Shown here: positions 16,793 through 24,741 of the stretch, piece by piece
Layout: every line of letters starts with the position of its first letter
Numbering within the stretch: the first letter of the stretch is position 1
NCBI RefSeq assembly: GCF_030403505.1
Contig: NZ_JAUEMJ010000002.1
Coordinates: 310,001-374,000, forward strand
DNA from: Glycomyces tritici
GTDB lineage: Bacteria; Actinomycetota; Actinomycetes; Mycobacteriales; Micromonosporaceae
Reading direction: 5' to 3'
Length of the DNA stretch: 64,000 nt
Made by a program: the position numbers and the translations under genes
Notes under the pieces: generated by a model
The model's database searches: none
Told to the model about the DNA's origin: nothing
The model's input: only the letters and a program-made list of their open reading frames with translations

Positions 16793-18199
16793 TCAGTACG
16801 CGAAGGCCATCGGCTTGTCGGGGTCGTCGGAGGGGCTGGAGGTCGCCAGCGCGCCCTCCTCGTCCGGCGGTCCCGCCTTGGCGTACTTCAGGAACAGTTT
16901 GAGCGCGAGCACCGCCAGGACCAGGTAGACGAGGGTGAAGCCGATGAGCGATGCGGCGACCGTGGGCACGCCGACGCGCGGCGAGACCGCCTCGCTCGTC
17001 TCGTAGAGGCTGAACACCACCCACGGCTGGCGGCCCATCTCGGTGAAGATCCAGCCCGCCGAGTTGGCCAGGAACGGAGCCGCGGCCATCCACATCGCCA
17101 CGGGCCAGAACAGGCGGTGCCGGGGCATCCGGCCGCGGCGCGTGCACCACCAGACGATCACCGCCATGGCGACCGCGAGCATGCCGAAGCCGATCATCGC
17201 CCGGAAGGACCAGTACGTGAGCGGGATGTACGGCGCGTACTCCCCCGGCCCGTACAGGGACTGGTACTGGGCGTTGAGGTCGTTGATGCCCTGCACCTCG
17301 CCCTGGAACGAGCCGGTGGCGAGGAACGAGAGCAGGCCCGGGATCTCGATGATCGGCGTCCCGTGGCTGCCGTCGAGCGGGCCGATGGTGAGCACGGAGA
17401 ACGGCGCGTTGTACGTGGTCTGGTAGAGCGCCTCGGCGGCGGCCATCTTCATCGGCTGCGTCGCGGTCATGACCTTGCCGAGCGAGTCGCCCGAGAGGAC
17501 CAGGCCGATGCCGCCCACGAGGGTGGTGAGGATGCCCAGGCGCATCGCGGGCCGGTGCACGTCCAGGTCGCGGCGGTGCATGAAGTGGTAGCCGGAGACG
17601 GCGATGACGATCGTGCCGGCGGTGAGCCAGGAGGCGAAGATCGTGTGCGGGAACGCGGCGAGCGCGACCGGGTTGGTGAGGACGGCGCCGAAGTCGGTGA
17701 GCTCGGCGCGTCCGGCGGTCTCGTTGAGCTGGTAGCCGACCGGGTTCTGCATGAACGCGTTGGCGGCGAGGATGAAGTAGGCGCTGGCCAGCCCGCCGAT
17801 GGCGACGAGCCAGATGGCGGCGAGGTGGAGCCCGGGTTTGAGGCGGTCCCAGCCGAAGATCCACACGCCGATGAACGTCGATTCGAGGAAGAACGCGACG
17901 AGCGCCTCGAACGCGAGCGGCGCGCCGAAGACGTCGCCGACGAACCGCGAGTAGGCCGACCAGTTCATGCCGAACTGGAACTCCTGGACGATGCCGGTGA
18001 CGACGCCCATGGCGATGTTGATGAGGAAGAGCTTGCCCCAGAACTTGGTGGCGCGCAGGTACGCGCTCTTGCCGGTGGTGCGCCACAGGGTCTGGAGGAT
18101 CGCGACGAGGAGCGAGAGGCCGATGGTGACGGGCACGAAGAGGAAGTGGTAGACGGTCGTGACCCCGAACTGCAGCCGTGCCAGGTCCAGAACGTCCAT
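16793..18199 (-). CDS. cydA: Cytochrome bd oxidase subunit I
   Basis: About 468 residues, the length of the short-Q-loop form found in Gram-positives. ARLQFGVTTVYHFLFVPVTIG carries the His ligand of haem b595, and FTEMGRQPWVVF is the conserved GRQPW signature near the quinol site. It oxidises menaquinol and reduces oxygen without pumping protons. ATG 18199 is preferred over ATG 18217 because GGGGCG lies just before it. First gene of cydABDC; a GATAAT -10-like element lies about 35 bases upstream. No convincing Rex operator was found. Confidence 0.95.
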   Translation of the reverse strand: MDVLDLARLQFGVTTVYHFLFVPVTIGLSLLVAILQTLWRTTGKSAYLRATKFWGKLFLINIAMGVVTGIVQEFQFGMNWSAYSRFVGDVFGAPLAFEALVAFFLESTFIGVWIFGWDRLKPGLHLAAIWLVAIGGLASAYFILAANAFMQNPVGYQLNETAGRAELTDFGAVLTNPVALAAFPHTIFASWLTAGTIVIAVSGYHFMHRRDLDVHRPAMRLGILTTLVGGIGLVLSGDSLGKVMTATQPMKMAAAEALYQTTYNAPFSVLTIGPLDGSHGTPIIEIPGLLSFLATGSFQGEVQGINDLNAQYQSLYGPGEYAPYIPLTYWSFRAMIGFGMLAVAMAVIVWWCTRRGRMPRHRLFWPVAMWMAAAPFLANSAGWIFTEMGRQPWVVFSLYETSEAVSPRVGVPTVAASLIGFTLVYLVLAVLALKLFLKYAKAGPPDEEGALATSSPSDDPDKPMAFAY

Positions 18200-18233
18200 A
18201 TCGCCCCAATCGCGCATTGAGTGCCTGAGTGTG

Positions 18234-18239
18234 ATTATC
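18234..18239 (-). promoter_or_regulatory. Likely -10 element of the cydABDC promoter
   Basis: GATAAT on the minus strand, about 35 bases upstream of the cydA start. The -35 region is not clear, which suggests an activator or an extended -10 promoter. Confidence 0.4.
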
Positions 18240-18346
18240 GTGGCAGCTCACCCGGTCCCAGGGGTTGAAACGCGCGAGTGCACGGGTTTTCGAGGCGCCG
18301 GTCCGCGAGGGACAATTGCCGGGGCCATCGAACGGGAGGAGTGCTA

Positions 18347-19153
18347 ATGCGGACAGTCGCGGTGCTGGGTGCGGGCAAGATGGGGCAGGCGATCGTGTCG
18401 GGCCTGCTGCGGGCCGGCTGGTCGGGCGAGTCGGTGACGGCGACGGCGCGCAGCGCCGAGCGGGCCGCCGAGCTGCGCGAGTCGTACGGGATCCGGGTCG
18501 AGCCGAACGCCGAGGCGGTGCGGCACGCCGACGTCGTGGTGGTCGCGGTGAAGCCGCAGGACGCCGGGTCGCTCCTGGAGGAGCTGGCCGGGGTGTTCGA
18601 CGGCGGCGCGCCCGTCGTGAGCATCTGCGCGGGGCTTCCGGTGGCGTTCTTCGAGAAGCGCCTGCCCGACCAGACGCCGGTGATCCGGGCGATGCCGAAC
18701 ACGCCCGCGCTCGTCGACGAGGCGATGACCGTGCTCTCCCCCGGGACGCATGCGAGTGCGGCCCACCTGGCGGCGGTGGAGGAGCTGTTCAAGCCGCTCG
18801 GGCGCACCCTCGTGGTCGACGAGAAGCACCAGGACGCGGTCACGGCGATCTCCGGTTCGGGTCCGGCGTACTTCTACTACCTGGCCGAGGCGATGACCGA
18901 GGCGGGCGTCCTCATGGGACTGCCGCGGGCGATCGCGAAGGAGCTGGTGACGCAGACGTCGCTGGGCGCGGCCCGGATGCTGCGCGAGAGCGGCCAGTCG
19001 GCGGTGGACCTGCGCGAGGCCGTCGAGTCCCCGGCGGGCACGACGATCAGCGCGGTGCGGCAGTTGGAGAACCACCGGGCGCGGTCGGCGGTGACCGACG
19101 CGATCGAGGCCGCGCGGGACCGGGCCAGGGAGATCGCGGAGGAGTATGCGTAA
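18347..19153 (+). CDS. proC: Pyrroline-5-carboxylate reductase
   Basis: Last step of proline synthesis: NAD(P)H-dependent reduction of pyrroline-5-carboxylate. It is 268 residues, the normal length. The N-terminal Rossmann motif is VAVLGAGKMGQAI, then VVAVKPQ and RAMPNTPALV, and the C-terminal signature ISGSGPAYFYYLAEAM is diagnostic for ProC. ATG 18347 has GGGAGGA 6-7 bases upstream. It is followed 30 bases later by a GNAT gene on the same strand. Confidence 0.96.
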   Translation: MRTVAVLGAGKMGQAIVSGLLRAGWSGESVTATARSAERAAELRESYGIRVEPNAEAVRHADVVVVAVKPQDAGSLLEELAGVFDGGAPVVSICAGLPVAFFEKRLPDQTPVIRAMPNTPALVDEAMTVLSPGTHASAAHLAAVEELFKPLGRTLVVDEKHQDAVTAISGSGPAYFYYLAEAMTEAGVLMGLPRAIAKELVTQTSLGAARMLRESGQSAVDLREAVESPAGTTISAVRQLENHRARSAVTDAIEAARDRAREIAEEYA

Positions 19154-19183
19154 CCGGCGGGGCATCTCGGGAAGGACGGGCGC

Positions 19184-19657
19184 GTGAGCGGGATCAAGCG
19201 GGGGACGTTCGCGGAGCTGGACGGCGCGACGGTGTTCGCGCTGGCGCGGCTGCGGCAGGCGGTGTTCGTCGTCGAGCAGGAGTGCGCCTACCCGGACCTG
19301 GACGACTACGACCTGGACCCGGAGACCGTGCATTTCTGGGTCGAGGGCGAGGCGCCGACCGAAGCGGTCGCGTGCCTGAGGGTCCTGCGCGATCGCACCG
19401 CAGGCGGTGGGGTTGCGGACGGCAAGGGCGCCTGGAAGATCGGCCGGGTCTGCACCGCACCGCCGGCGCGCGGGACCGGCTTGAGCGCCGAGCTGTTCAG
19501 CGAAGCACTGGACTTCCTCGGCCCGGAGTCGGAGGTGACCCTCGGCGCGCAGACGTACGCGGCGGGCTTCTACCGCAGGTTCGGGTTCACCGAGGAGGGC
19601 GAGGAGTACGACGAGGACGGCATCATGCACATCGAGATGCGCCGCCCCGCAACCTGA
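19184..19657 (+). CDS. GNAT acetyltransferase, ElaA-like
   Basis: It has 157 residues. The N-terminal LARLRQAVFVVEQECAYPDLD is typical of ElaA-type GNAT proteins, followed by the acetyl-CoA loop IGRVCTAPPARGTGLSAEL and the C-terminal FYRRFGFTEEGEEYDEDGI. GTG start with GAAGGA upstream. ElaA proteins acetylate unknown amines. Likely co-transcribed with proC. Confidence 0.88.
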   Translation: MSGIKRGTFAELDGATVFALARLRQAVFVVEQECAYPDLDDYDLDPETVHFWVEGEAPTEAVACLRVLRDRTAGGGVADGKGAWKIGRVCTAPPARGTGLSAELFSEALDFLGPESEVTLGAQTYAAGFYRRFGFTEEGEEYDEDGIMHIEMRRPAT

Positions 19658-19863
19658 GATCAAGCAGATCCGCAATAGCGGACGTATCCCTCCTCAAGCG
19701 AGGTCCCGCGAGTCGTCGCCGCGAAGGCGTGCTCGACGCCGGCTCGTAGGGGTCGGTGAGAAGCGTTGCGCTGCTCCCGCCTCGGCCGGCGGCGTGCCCC
19801 GGGTGGTCGCCAGGTGCCGTCCACGATGAGCACGGCTTCCTTCGCGAACCCCTCCTGGGGCGC
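19655..19863 (-). pseudogene. Decayed IS5-type transposase fragment
   Basis: On the minus strand, fragments in different frames read EAVLIVDGTW, then RAGVEHAFA, then IADLLDL. These resemble the VDGT catalytic-region segment, the R-VEHA-FA segment and the C-terminal IA-LH-L end of IS5-family DDE transposases, but they are separated by a large internal deletion and at least one frameshift. No terminal repeats were seen. A relic of past insertion next to the TetR gene. Confidence 0.4.
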
Positions 19864-19900
19864 AAGCGCCGGTTTCGGGCCCAGGTCTCCCGCCCTGCTC

Positions 19901-19935
19901 AACTCGTGACCAGAATGATAATCTGGTCATGAGTT
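19901..19935. promoter_or_regulatory. TetR operator: 14-7-14 palindrome
   Basis: AACTCGTGACCAGA at 19901-19914 and TCTGGTCATGAGTT at 19922-19935 are inverted repeats matching at 13 of 14 positions around a 7-base spacer. It lies 20 bases upstream of the TetR ATG and covers the alternative TTG start at 19934, so it is very likely an autoregulatory operator. Confidence 0.75.
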
Positions 19936-19954
19936 GGCGATGCGGGAGGCGAGC

Positions 19955-20668
19955 ATGACCAAGACCCAGCGAACCGATCTTCGCCAGCGCGCTGACGCAC
20001 TGCTCGACGCCACCGCGGCACTGCTGACCGCCGGCGGATCGCGCCAGATCCGCATCGAGGAGGTCGCGCGCTGCGCGGGCGTCGGGAAGGGCACGGTCTA
20101 CCTGCACTGGCAAAGCCGCGACCACCTGCTGCTCGCCGTGGGCGCCCGCGAGGCCGCCGCGATGACCGACGCCGTTGTCGCCGCGATCCGCGCCGACCCC
20201 TTCGAAGCCGCACCGCACCGCTACCTGCGGCGGCACTTCCTCGAAGCGATGCGACGGCCGATCCTGCGGTTGATCTTCAGCGCCGACGGCGCCGAACTCG
20301 CCGCCTTCGCCGGTCAGCGGCCTCGCTCCGGGCTCGCCGCGACCAAACTGATCACCTCCCGCGACTACCTCACCGCGCTCGCCGACCACGACCTCCTGCG
20401 CCCGGGCATCGAGCTGTCCGATGTCGACCACGGACTCCAGGCGGTCGCCTACGGGTTCTTCGCCGCGGGTCCGTTCCTGCCGGAGGACCCGCAAACCGCG
20501 CTCGAGCACCGAGCCGGTCAGCTCGCCGAGATCATCCGCCGCTCCTTCGAACCCGATCCGACACCAGCGCCGGACCGCTACGGCGCCGCCGCACCCCGCG
20601 TCGTCGACGCGTTCACGCGCCTCGCCGACGAATACCGCCGCACCGCCTACGGCGCAGCGGCCGCCTGA
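19955..20668 (+). CDS. TetR-family regulator
   Basis: About 237 residues. The N-terminal helix-turn-helix is IRIEEVARCAGVGKGTVYLHWQ (residues about 33-55), classical for TetR. The C-terminal ligand domain ends in TRLADEYRRTAYGAAAA. ATG 19955 has GGGAGG 6 bases upstream and lies just after the 35-bp palindrome. It probably represses itself and the VOC gene 33 bases downstream on the same strand. Confidence 0.88.
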   Translation: MTKTQRTDLRQRADALLDATAALLTAGGSRQIRIEEVARCAGVGKGTVYLHWQSRDHLLLAVGAREAAAMTDAVVAAIRADPFEAAPHRYLRRHFLEAMRRPILRLIFSADGAELAAFAGQRPRSGLAATKLITSRDYLTALADHDLLRPGIELSDVDHGLQAVAYGFFAAGPFLPEDPQTALEHRAGQLAEIIRRSFEPDPTPAPDRYGAAAPRVVDAFTRLADEYRRTAYGAAAA

Positions 20669-20701
20669 AGCCGTCCACTCCCCTGCGAAAGGCCCACCAG
20701 C

Positions 20702-21695
20702 ATGGCCCCCAGCGACATCACCGACCTCCACCACGTCGGCCTCATCGTCCGCGACATGGACGCCGCCCTCACCGCATTCAGGCGATTCGGCTTCAACGTC
20801 GGCGCCCCGGCCTACCCCGCGCTCCCCCCGGCCCCGGGCGAGGAGCCCGAACCGGTCGGGGCCGGCAACTCCCACGCCGACTTCCCACGGAACTTCATCG
20901 AACTCCTCGCTCGCACCCGAAGAGCGGGAACACCTTCCCTCGGGCGCCAAGCTCGTCCCGCTCCACGTCCCCGACGACCAGCTCGCCGCGACCAGGACGG
21001 CGATCCAGCACACGATCGCGGGCCTCGCAGGGCGGCTCGACACCGCCGAGGGCGCTCACATCCTGGTCTTCGCCACCCGCGACGCCGAACAGACCGCGAT
21101 CCGGCTCGACCAGGCCGGCGTCCGCCACGGCGGAGCCCGCGCCCTGCAGCGGCCCGTCACCACCGCCGAGGGCACCGAACTCGCCCCCATCAAGTTCCTC
21201 GAGATCAGCGACGACGATCCGGCCGCACCCCCGAACATGGTCCCCGAGGGCCGCGTCGGTGCCGCCGAAGACGCACCGCACGAACTCCTCGACGCCCAGA
21301 CCGGCCTCGCCCATCCCAACGGCGCCACCGGTTTGACCGAGTGCGTCCTCTGCGTCGGCGACAGTGACCTCCAGGCCGCCGGCGAACGCTACGAGCGCTA
21401 CCTGGGTCTGCCCGCGTCGCTGGATCGCTCGACCTCGAGCTTCACGCTCGACTCCAGCCGCCTGACGCTGACCACCCCAGACGGCCTGGCGGCACTGCTG
21501 CCGGGCGAACGGCCGCTCACCGCACCGGGCATCAGCGCCTACACCGTCGAAGTCGCCGACCTGGCCGCCGCCGAAGCGCACCTGCGCGCCCAGAACGTCG
21601 AATTCGGCCGCTCCGCAGACGGTCGGCCCTTCATTCCCGCCAAGGCCGCCTTCGGCACCGCGCTCGTCTTCCAGCAGTCCCAGGAGACCGCCTGA
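20702..21695 (+). pseudogene. VOC/glyoxalase-like protein, frameshifted
   Basis: The first part (from ATG 20702) reads LHHVGLIVRDMDAALTAFRRFGF, a VOC-fold N-terminal half, and runs to NFIELLA. The remaining about 260 residues (EEREHLPSGAKLVPL through LVFQQSQETA) continue in another frame. The break is at a tandem CTCG-CTCG at 20906-20913; removing one CTCG copy restores ELLAPEEREH across the junction. So this is a 4-bp duplication frameshift, either a real mutation or a sequencing error. Intact, it would encode a two-domain VOC protein of about 330 residues, perhaps for detoxification or dioxygenation. Confidence 0.8.
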
Positions 21696-21847
21696 CACTC
21701 CACACCGAGATCAGGTTGCGGGAACGCGGCAGGACCGGCGATGCAGCGTAGAGCGCCGATGGGGCTGCCCCTGAGGGACCTCCGGCACCACGGTAGGCCT
21801 GGTGCGACACTTCCCCCGGCGTGTCGCTCACGCCTCCGATTGAGAGC

Positions 21848-21885
21848 CCGGGAGCGGAATCCCGGATCTGTCATTCCGCTCCCGG
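21848..21885. terminator. Bidirectional terminator between the VOC gene and xylanase
   Basis: Perfect 13-bp stem, CCGGGAGCGGAAT with its complement, around a 12-base loop. It lies between convergent genes ending at 21695 and 21900. Confidence 0.7.
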
Positions 21886-21899
21886 ACGACTTGCCCCCG

Positions 21900-23516
21900 T
21901 TACGCCTCAGGCATCGGCTCGAGCTTGGTCGGGTCGACCACGCCCCAGTAGGCCGCCTTCGCCTGGAGGCGGTCGTCGAAGAACAGCGGCGCCTCGTGCG
22001 GGCGCGAGACCGGCCAGCTCCGCAGCCACGAGACCGCGTCGTACAGGCCCCACATCGTCACGGACTCGAGGTCGTCGGCGCGCTCGCGGAGCACTTCGAA
22101 GAGCTCCTTGTAGTACCAGCCCTGAGCGATCAAACGCTCGGGCGGCGTCGCCGGGAGGCTCTCGGTCATCTCGTTGGAGACCGAGACGTCGAGCTCGGTG
22201 ACCGCCTGGAGCACCCGCAGCTCCCTGAACATGTCGATCGACTCGCCCAGCAGGGCCGGGTCGCGCCGGTAGTCCACGTGCGCCTGGTGCCCGATGCCGT
22301 CGACCGGCACGCCCTCGCACTTGAGGTGCTGCACCAGGTTGAACATCGCCTCCCGCTTGTCGGGGAACTCGGTGTTGTAGTCGTTGATGAAGAGCTTCAC
22401 CTTGCGCGGGAAGGCCTTGCGGGCGATCTTGAACGCCTTCTCGATGTACTTGGGGCCGCCGAAGACCTCGTACCAGCGCGAGTGGCGCAGGCCGTCGGAC
22501 TCCTCGGGGTCGAGCACCTCGTTCACGACGTCCCAGGCCCACACGCGGTCGCCGTAGTGCGCCGCGATCGCCTTGACATGGGTCTCCAGGCGCCGCAGCA
22601 GCAGCGTCTGGTGGGCGCGGGTCCTGCGCAGCGGCTCGCCGTCCTCGTCGAGGAACCACCAGGCCGGGGTCTGGTTGTGCCACAGGAGGGTGTGCCCCCA
22701 GATCTTCATCCCGTTGGCCTCGGCGAAGTCGACGATCTGGTCGGCCCTGCTGAAGTCGAAGACGCCCTCGGTGGGCTGGATCGCCTCGGGCTTCATCTGA
22801 TTGCCGGTGGTGACCTGGGCGAAATGCTTCGCCAGGAGTTCGGCGGGCTTGCCGACCACCTCCGGTGGCTCGACGGCGCAGCCGAAGGTGAAGTCGTCGG
22901 CGAGGAAGTCCTTGAGCGGCGGCAAGTCTTGGATCTCCGGTTCTGCGATGCGGGTGAGGGTGAAGGCGTCGAGGAGGATCGGGGTGAGGCTGGAGTCGGA
23001 TTCCACGTAGAACTGCAGCTGGTCGGCGGCCTGGCTGATCGAGTACGTGCCGGAGAACTCGGTCCAGGCGGCGTCGGTGACGGCGGTGTTCCACTTGACG
23101 CCCTCGTAGTTCGAGACGCCGCCGACGTCGCGCTGCACGGTGGTGCGCAGGTCGGCGGCGGTCGCGCCTGCGGGCAGGCGCAGGTACACCTTGAGCTGGT
23201 AGCGGACGCCGACCTCGATGTGCGGGGTGATGTCGATGGCGGCGCCGTTCCAGGTGGCGGTGCGTCCGTCGATGCCGAGGCAGGGGCTGAGGAGCGGCTC
23301 CTCGGAGGTGACGGCGACGGTCGCGTCGCCGCGGCCGAACCAGCCTTCGGTGGTGCCGGAGGAGAAGTCCGTCGAGAGCAGCAGGTCGTCGGCGTGCGCG
23401 GGGCTCGCCGCGAGGGTGATGAAGCCGGCCGGGAGGAGTGCCGCACCGCCGGCCGCGGCGGCGGCCGAGAGCACCGTGCGGCGGCTCGCTGCGGGCGTGG
23501 AGGAGGTGGTCGTCAT
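21900..23516 (-). CDS. Secreted GH10 endo-1,4-beta-xylanase with N-terminal carbohydrate-binding module
   Basis: It has 538 residues. A twin-arginine signal peptide (SRRTVLSAAAAAGGAALLPA, cut near AHA at residue 42) directs export by Tat. Residues about 44-190 are a beta-rich module like CBM4/9/22. The rest is a GH10 barrel. The acid/base glutamate is in DVVNE (Glu333) and the nucleophile in TELDVS (Glu441); WGHTLLWHNQTPAWW and FINDYN are also GH10 hallmarks. It would cleave the xylan backbone outside the cell. Upstream lie GAAACTTTC-type elements. Confidence 0.96.
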   Translation of the reverse strand: MTTTSSTPAASRRTVLSAAAAAGGAALLPAGFITLAASPAHADDLLLSTDFSSGTTEGWFGRGDATVAVTSEEPLLSPCLGIDGRTATWNGAAIDITPHIEVGVRYQLKVYLRLPAGATAADLRTTVQRDVGGVSNYEGVKWNTAVTDAAWTEFSGTYSISQAADQLQFYVESDSSLTPILLDAFTLTRIAEPEIQDLPPLKDFLADDFTFGCAVEPPEVVGKPAELLAKHFAQVTTGNQMKPEAIQPTEGVFDFSRADQIVDFAEANGMKIWGHTLLWHNQTPAWWFLDEDGEPLRRTRAHQTLLLRRLETHVKAIAAHYGDRVWAWDVVNEVLDPEESDGLRHSRWYEVFGGPKYIEKAFKIARKAFPRKVKLFINDYNTEFPDKREAMFNLVQHLKCEGVPVDGIGHQAHVDYRRDPALLGESIDMFRELRVLQAVTELDVSVSNEMTESLPATPPERLIAQGWYYKELFEVLRERADDLESVTMWGLYDAVSWLRSWPVSRPHEAPLFFDDRLQAKAAYWGVVDPTKLEPMPEA

Positions 23517-23594
23517 TGATGGCGCTCCTTCTGAAACGAGGGGCCGGCCGCTCCATCACGGGGTCGAGGAGCGGCCGGAGACTGCTGCAGATTC

Positions 23595-23615
23595 CGAAAC
23601 TCTCGGAAACTTTCA
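23595..23615 (-). promoter_or_regulatory. Two CGAAACTTTCG-like elements upstream of xylanase
   Basis: CGAAACTCTCG (23595-23605) and GGAAACTTTCA (23605-23615) sit side by side 80-100 bases upstream of the start codon. From memory, GAAAC-TTTC palindromes are cis-elements of Streptomyces xylanase promoters, so these are good candidates for sugar-dependent control. Confidence 0.5.
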
Positions 23616-23713
23616 TTCAAAGTATTGATATGTTACGATCCTCTCGTCGGGGCTGTCAAGGCGCCGACCCACCACTGTGGCGGAGATGTGAGGGGCTCTG
23701 CCGCATTGAAGAA

Positions 23714-23741
23714 AGGGGACCGGCCGCAAGGCCGGTCCCCT
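23714..23741 (-). terminator. Terminator of the bfr gene
   Basis: Perfect 12-bp stem AGGGGACCGGCC / GGCCGGTCCCCT with a GCAA tetraloop, 18 bases past the bfr stop; TTTC follows on the minus strand. Confidence 0.85.
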
Positions 23742-23758
23742 CAAGGTTCTGTTGCGCC

Positions 23759-24241
23759 CTAAGCGCTCTCAGGCTGCTCGATGAGCGACTGGATGTACAG
23801 CGCCTCGCCGATCTTCTCGATGATCTCCAGCTGCGTGTCCAGGTAGTCGATGTGGTGCTCCTCGTCCTCGAGGATGCTCTTGAAGAGGTCCCGCGAGACG
23901 TAGTCCTTGACCGACTCCATGTGCTCGATGCCGCGCTTGAGGCGGTCGATCGCCTCCACCTCGATGAGGCGGTCGCACTCGAAGATCTCCTTGACCGACT
24001 GGCCGATGCGCAGCGGGAACAGCCGCTGGTAGTTCGGCATGCCGTCCAGGAAGAGAATCCGGTCGGTCAGGACCTCGGCGTGGCGCATCTCGTCGATCGA
24101 CTCGGACTTGGTGTACTTCGCGAGCTTGGTGTAGCCCCAGTTCTCCTGCATCTTGGCGTGCAGGAAGTACTGGTTGATAGCGGTGAGCTCCGCCGTCAGC
24201 TGTTCGTTGAGGAATTCGATGACCTGCTTGTCGCCCTGCAT
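23759..24241 (-). CDS. bfr: Bacterioferritin
   Basis: Haem-containing iron-storage protein of 160 residues that assembles into a 24-mer shell. The ferroxidase ligands Glu18, Glu51, Glu94, Glu127 and His54, plus Tyr25, fall at their expected positions, and Met52 is the haem ligand; the EMRHAEVL and EEHHIDYLDTQLE stretches are conserved. ATG 24241 gives the normal N-terminus (MQGDKQVIEFLN); the frame extends upstream without coding character. Iron boxes lie 100-135 bases upstream, the distance typical of IdeR-activated bfr genes. The neighbouring bfd gene encodes its electron partner. Confidence 0.97.
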   Translation of the reverse strand: MQGDKQVIEFLNEQLTAELTAINQYFLHAKMQENWGYTKLAKYTKSESIDEMRHAEVLTDRILFLDGMPNYQRLFPLRIGQSVKEIFECDRLIEVEAIDRLKRGIEHMESVKDYVSRDLFKSILEDEEHHIDYLDTQLEIIEKIGEALYIQSLIEQPESA

Positions 24242-24340
24242 TGCAATCCGTCCTTCGCGGTCCGTCAAGTGCCGGCTCCGTGTCCGACGATCTCAGCCTA
24301 GGACCAGGTGGGGGCCCATTTCCAGCCAGGAATGCCTAAA

Positions 24341-24375
24341 ATAGGACAACCTATCCTAACGGAGGACAACCTAAA
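24341..24375 (-). promoter_or_regulatory. IdeR/DmdR iron boxes upstream of bfr
   Basis: On the minus strand, TTAGGATAGGTTGTCCTAT (24359-24341) matches 14 of 19 positions of the DtxR/IdeR box TWAGGTTAGSCTAACCTWA. A second half-box TTTAGGTTGTCC (24375-24364) precedes it. A paired arrangement this far upstream suggests activation of bfr by iron-loaded IdeR. Confidence 0.65.
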
Positions 24376-24431
24376 GCGTCCGTCATTTCCGTAGAATCCG
24401 GCGATTGAGGCCGGGCTTGCGAAGACCGCGC

Positions 24432-24617
24432 TCAGGCCGCTGCGGGCACCGAGGACGTGAAGTAGCTCTCGATCATGTCGACCAGGCGCTCATGGCAGGT
24501 GCCGCAGCTCGTGCCGGCGTCGCAGGCCTCGCCGATGGCCTCTTCGGTGTGCGCGCCCGCGGTGATGCAGTCACGGACTTCGTTCTCGTGGACTGCATGG
24601 CAGATGCAGGCGTACAT
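24432..24617 (-). CDS. bfd: Bacterioferritin-associated ferredoxin
   Basis: It has 61 residues. The [2Fe-2S] ligands Cys4, Cys6, Cys38 and Cys41 are in MYACICHAV and TSCGTCHERL, the defining Bfd arrangement. Bfd delivers electrons to the bacterioferritin haem to release stored iron. ATG 24617 has GGAGG 7 bases upstream. It sits upstream of bfr on the same strand, 190 bases apart, with separate iron boxes. Confidence 0.95.
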   Translation of the reverse strand: MYACICHAVHENEVRDCITAGAHTEEAIGEACDAGTSCGTCHERLVDMIESYFTSSVPAAA

Positions 24618-24651
24618 GCACCGACCTCCGGGCAGGTAAGGCTTGACTAAT

Positions 24652-24670
24652 GAAGGCATGCCTAACCTAC
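24652..24670 (-). promoter_or_regulatory. IdeR/DmdR iron box upstream of bfd
   Basis: On the minus strand GTAGGTTAGGCATGCCTTC matches 14 of 19 positions of TWAGGTTAGSCTAACCTWA and contains GGCATGCC. It lies 35-53 bases before the bfd start, where a bound repressor would block the promoter. So bfd is likely induced by low iron, opposite to bfr. Confidence 0.65.
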
Positions 24671-24741
24671 CCTGGGTTTCCGCCGATCGGCAACCCCCGT
24701 CCGGAGGATCACCCGGACCCGAACGGGCGACCCGCCCGGTG

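Noticed and set aside
14004..18251. A 1415-residue minus-strand open frame
   Set aside because: Only its C-terminal 587 residues (from ATG 15767) are CydD; the rest crosses cydB and cydA out of frame and is low-complexity GC shadow.
18200..18346. Rex operator before cydA
   Set aside because: No TTGTGA-type palindrome seen in the 148-base divergent region with proC.
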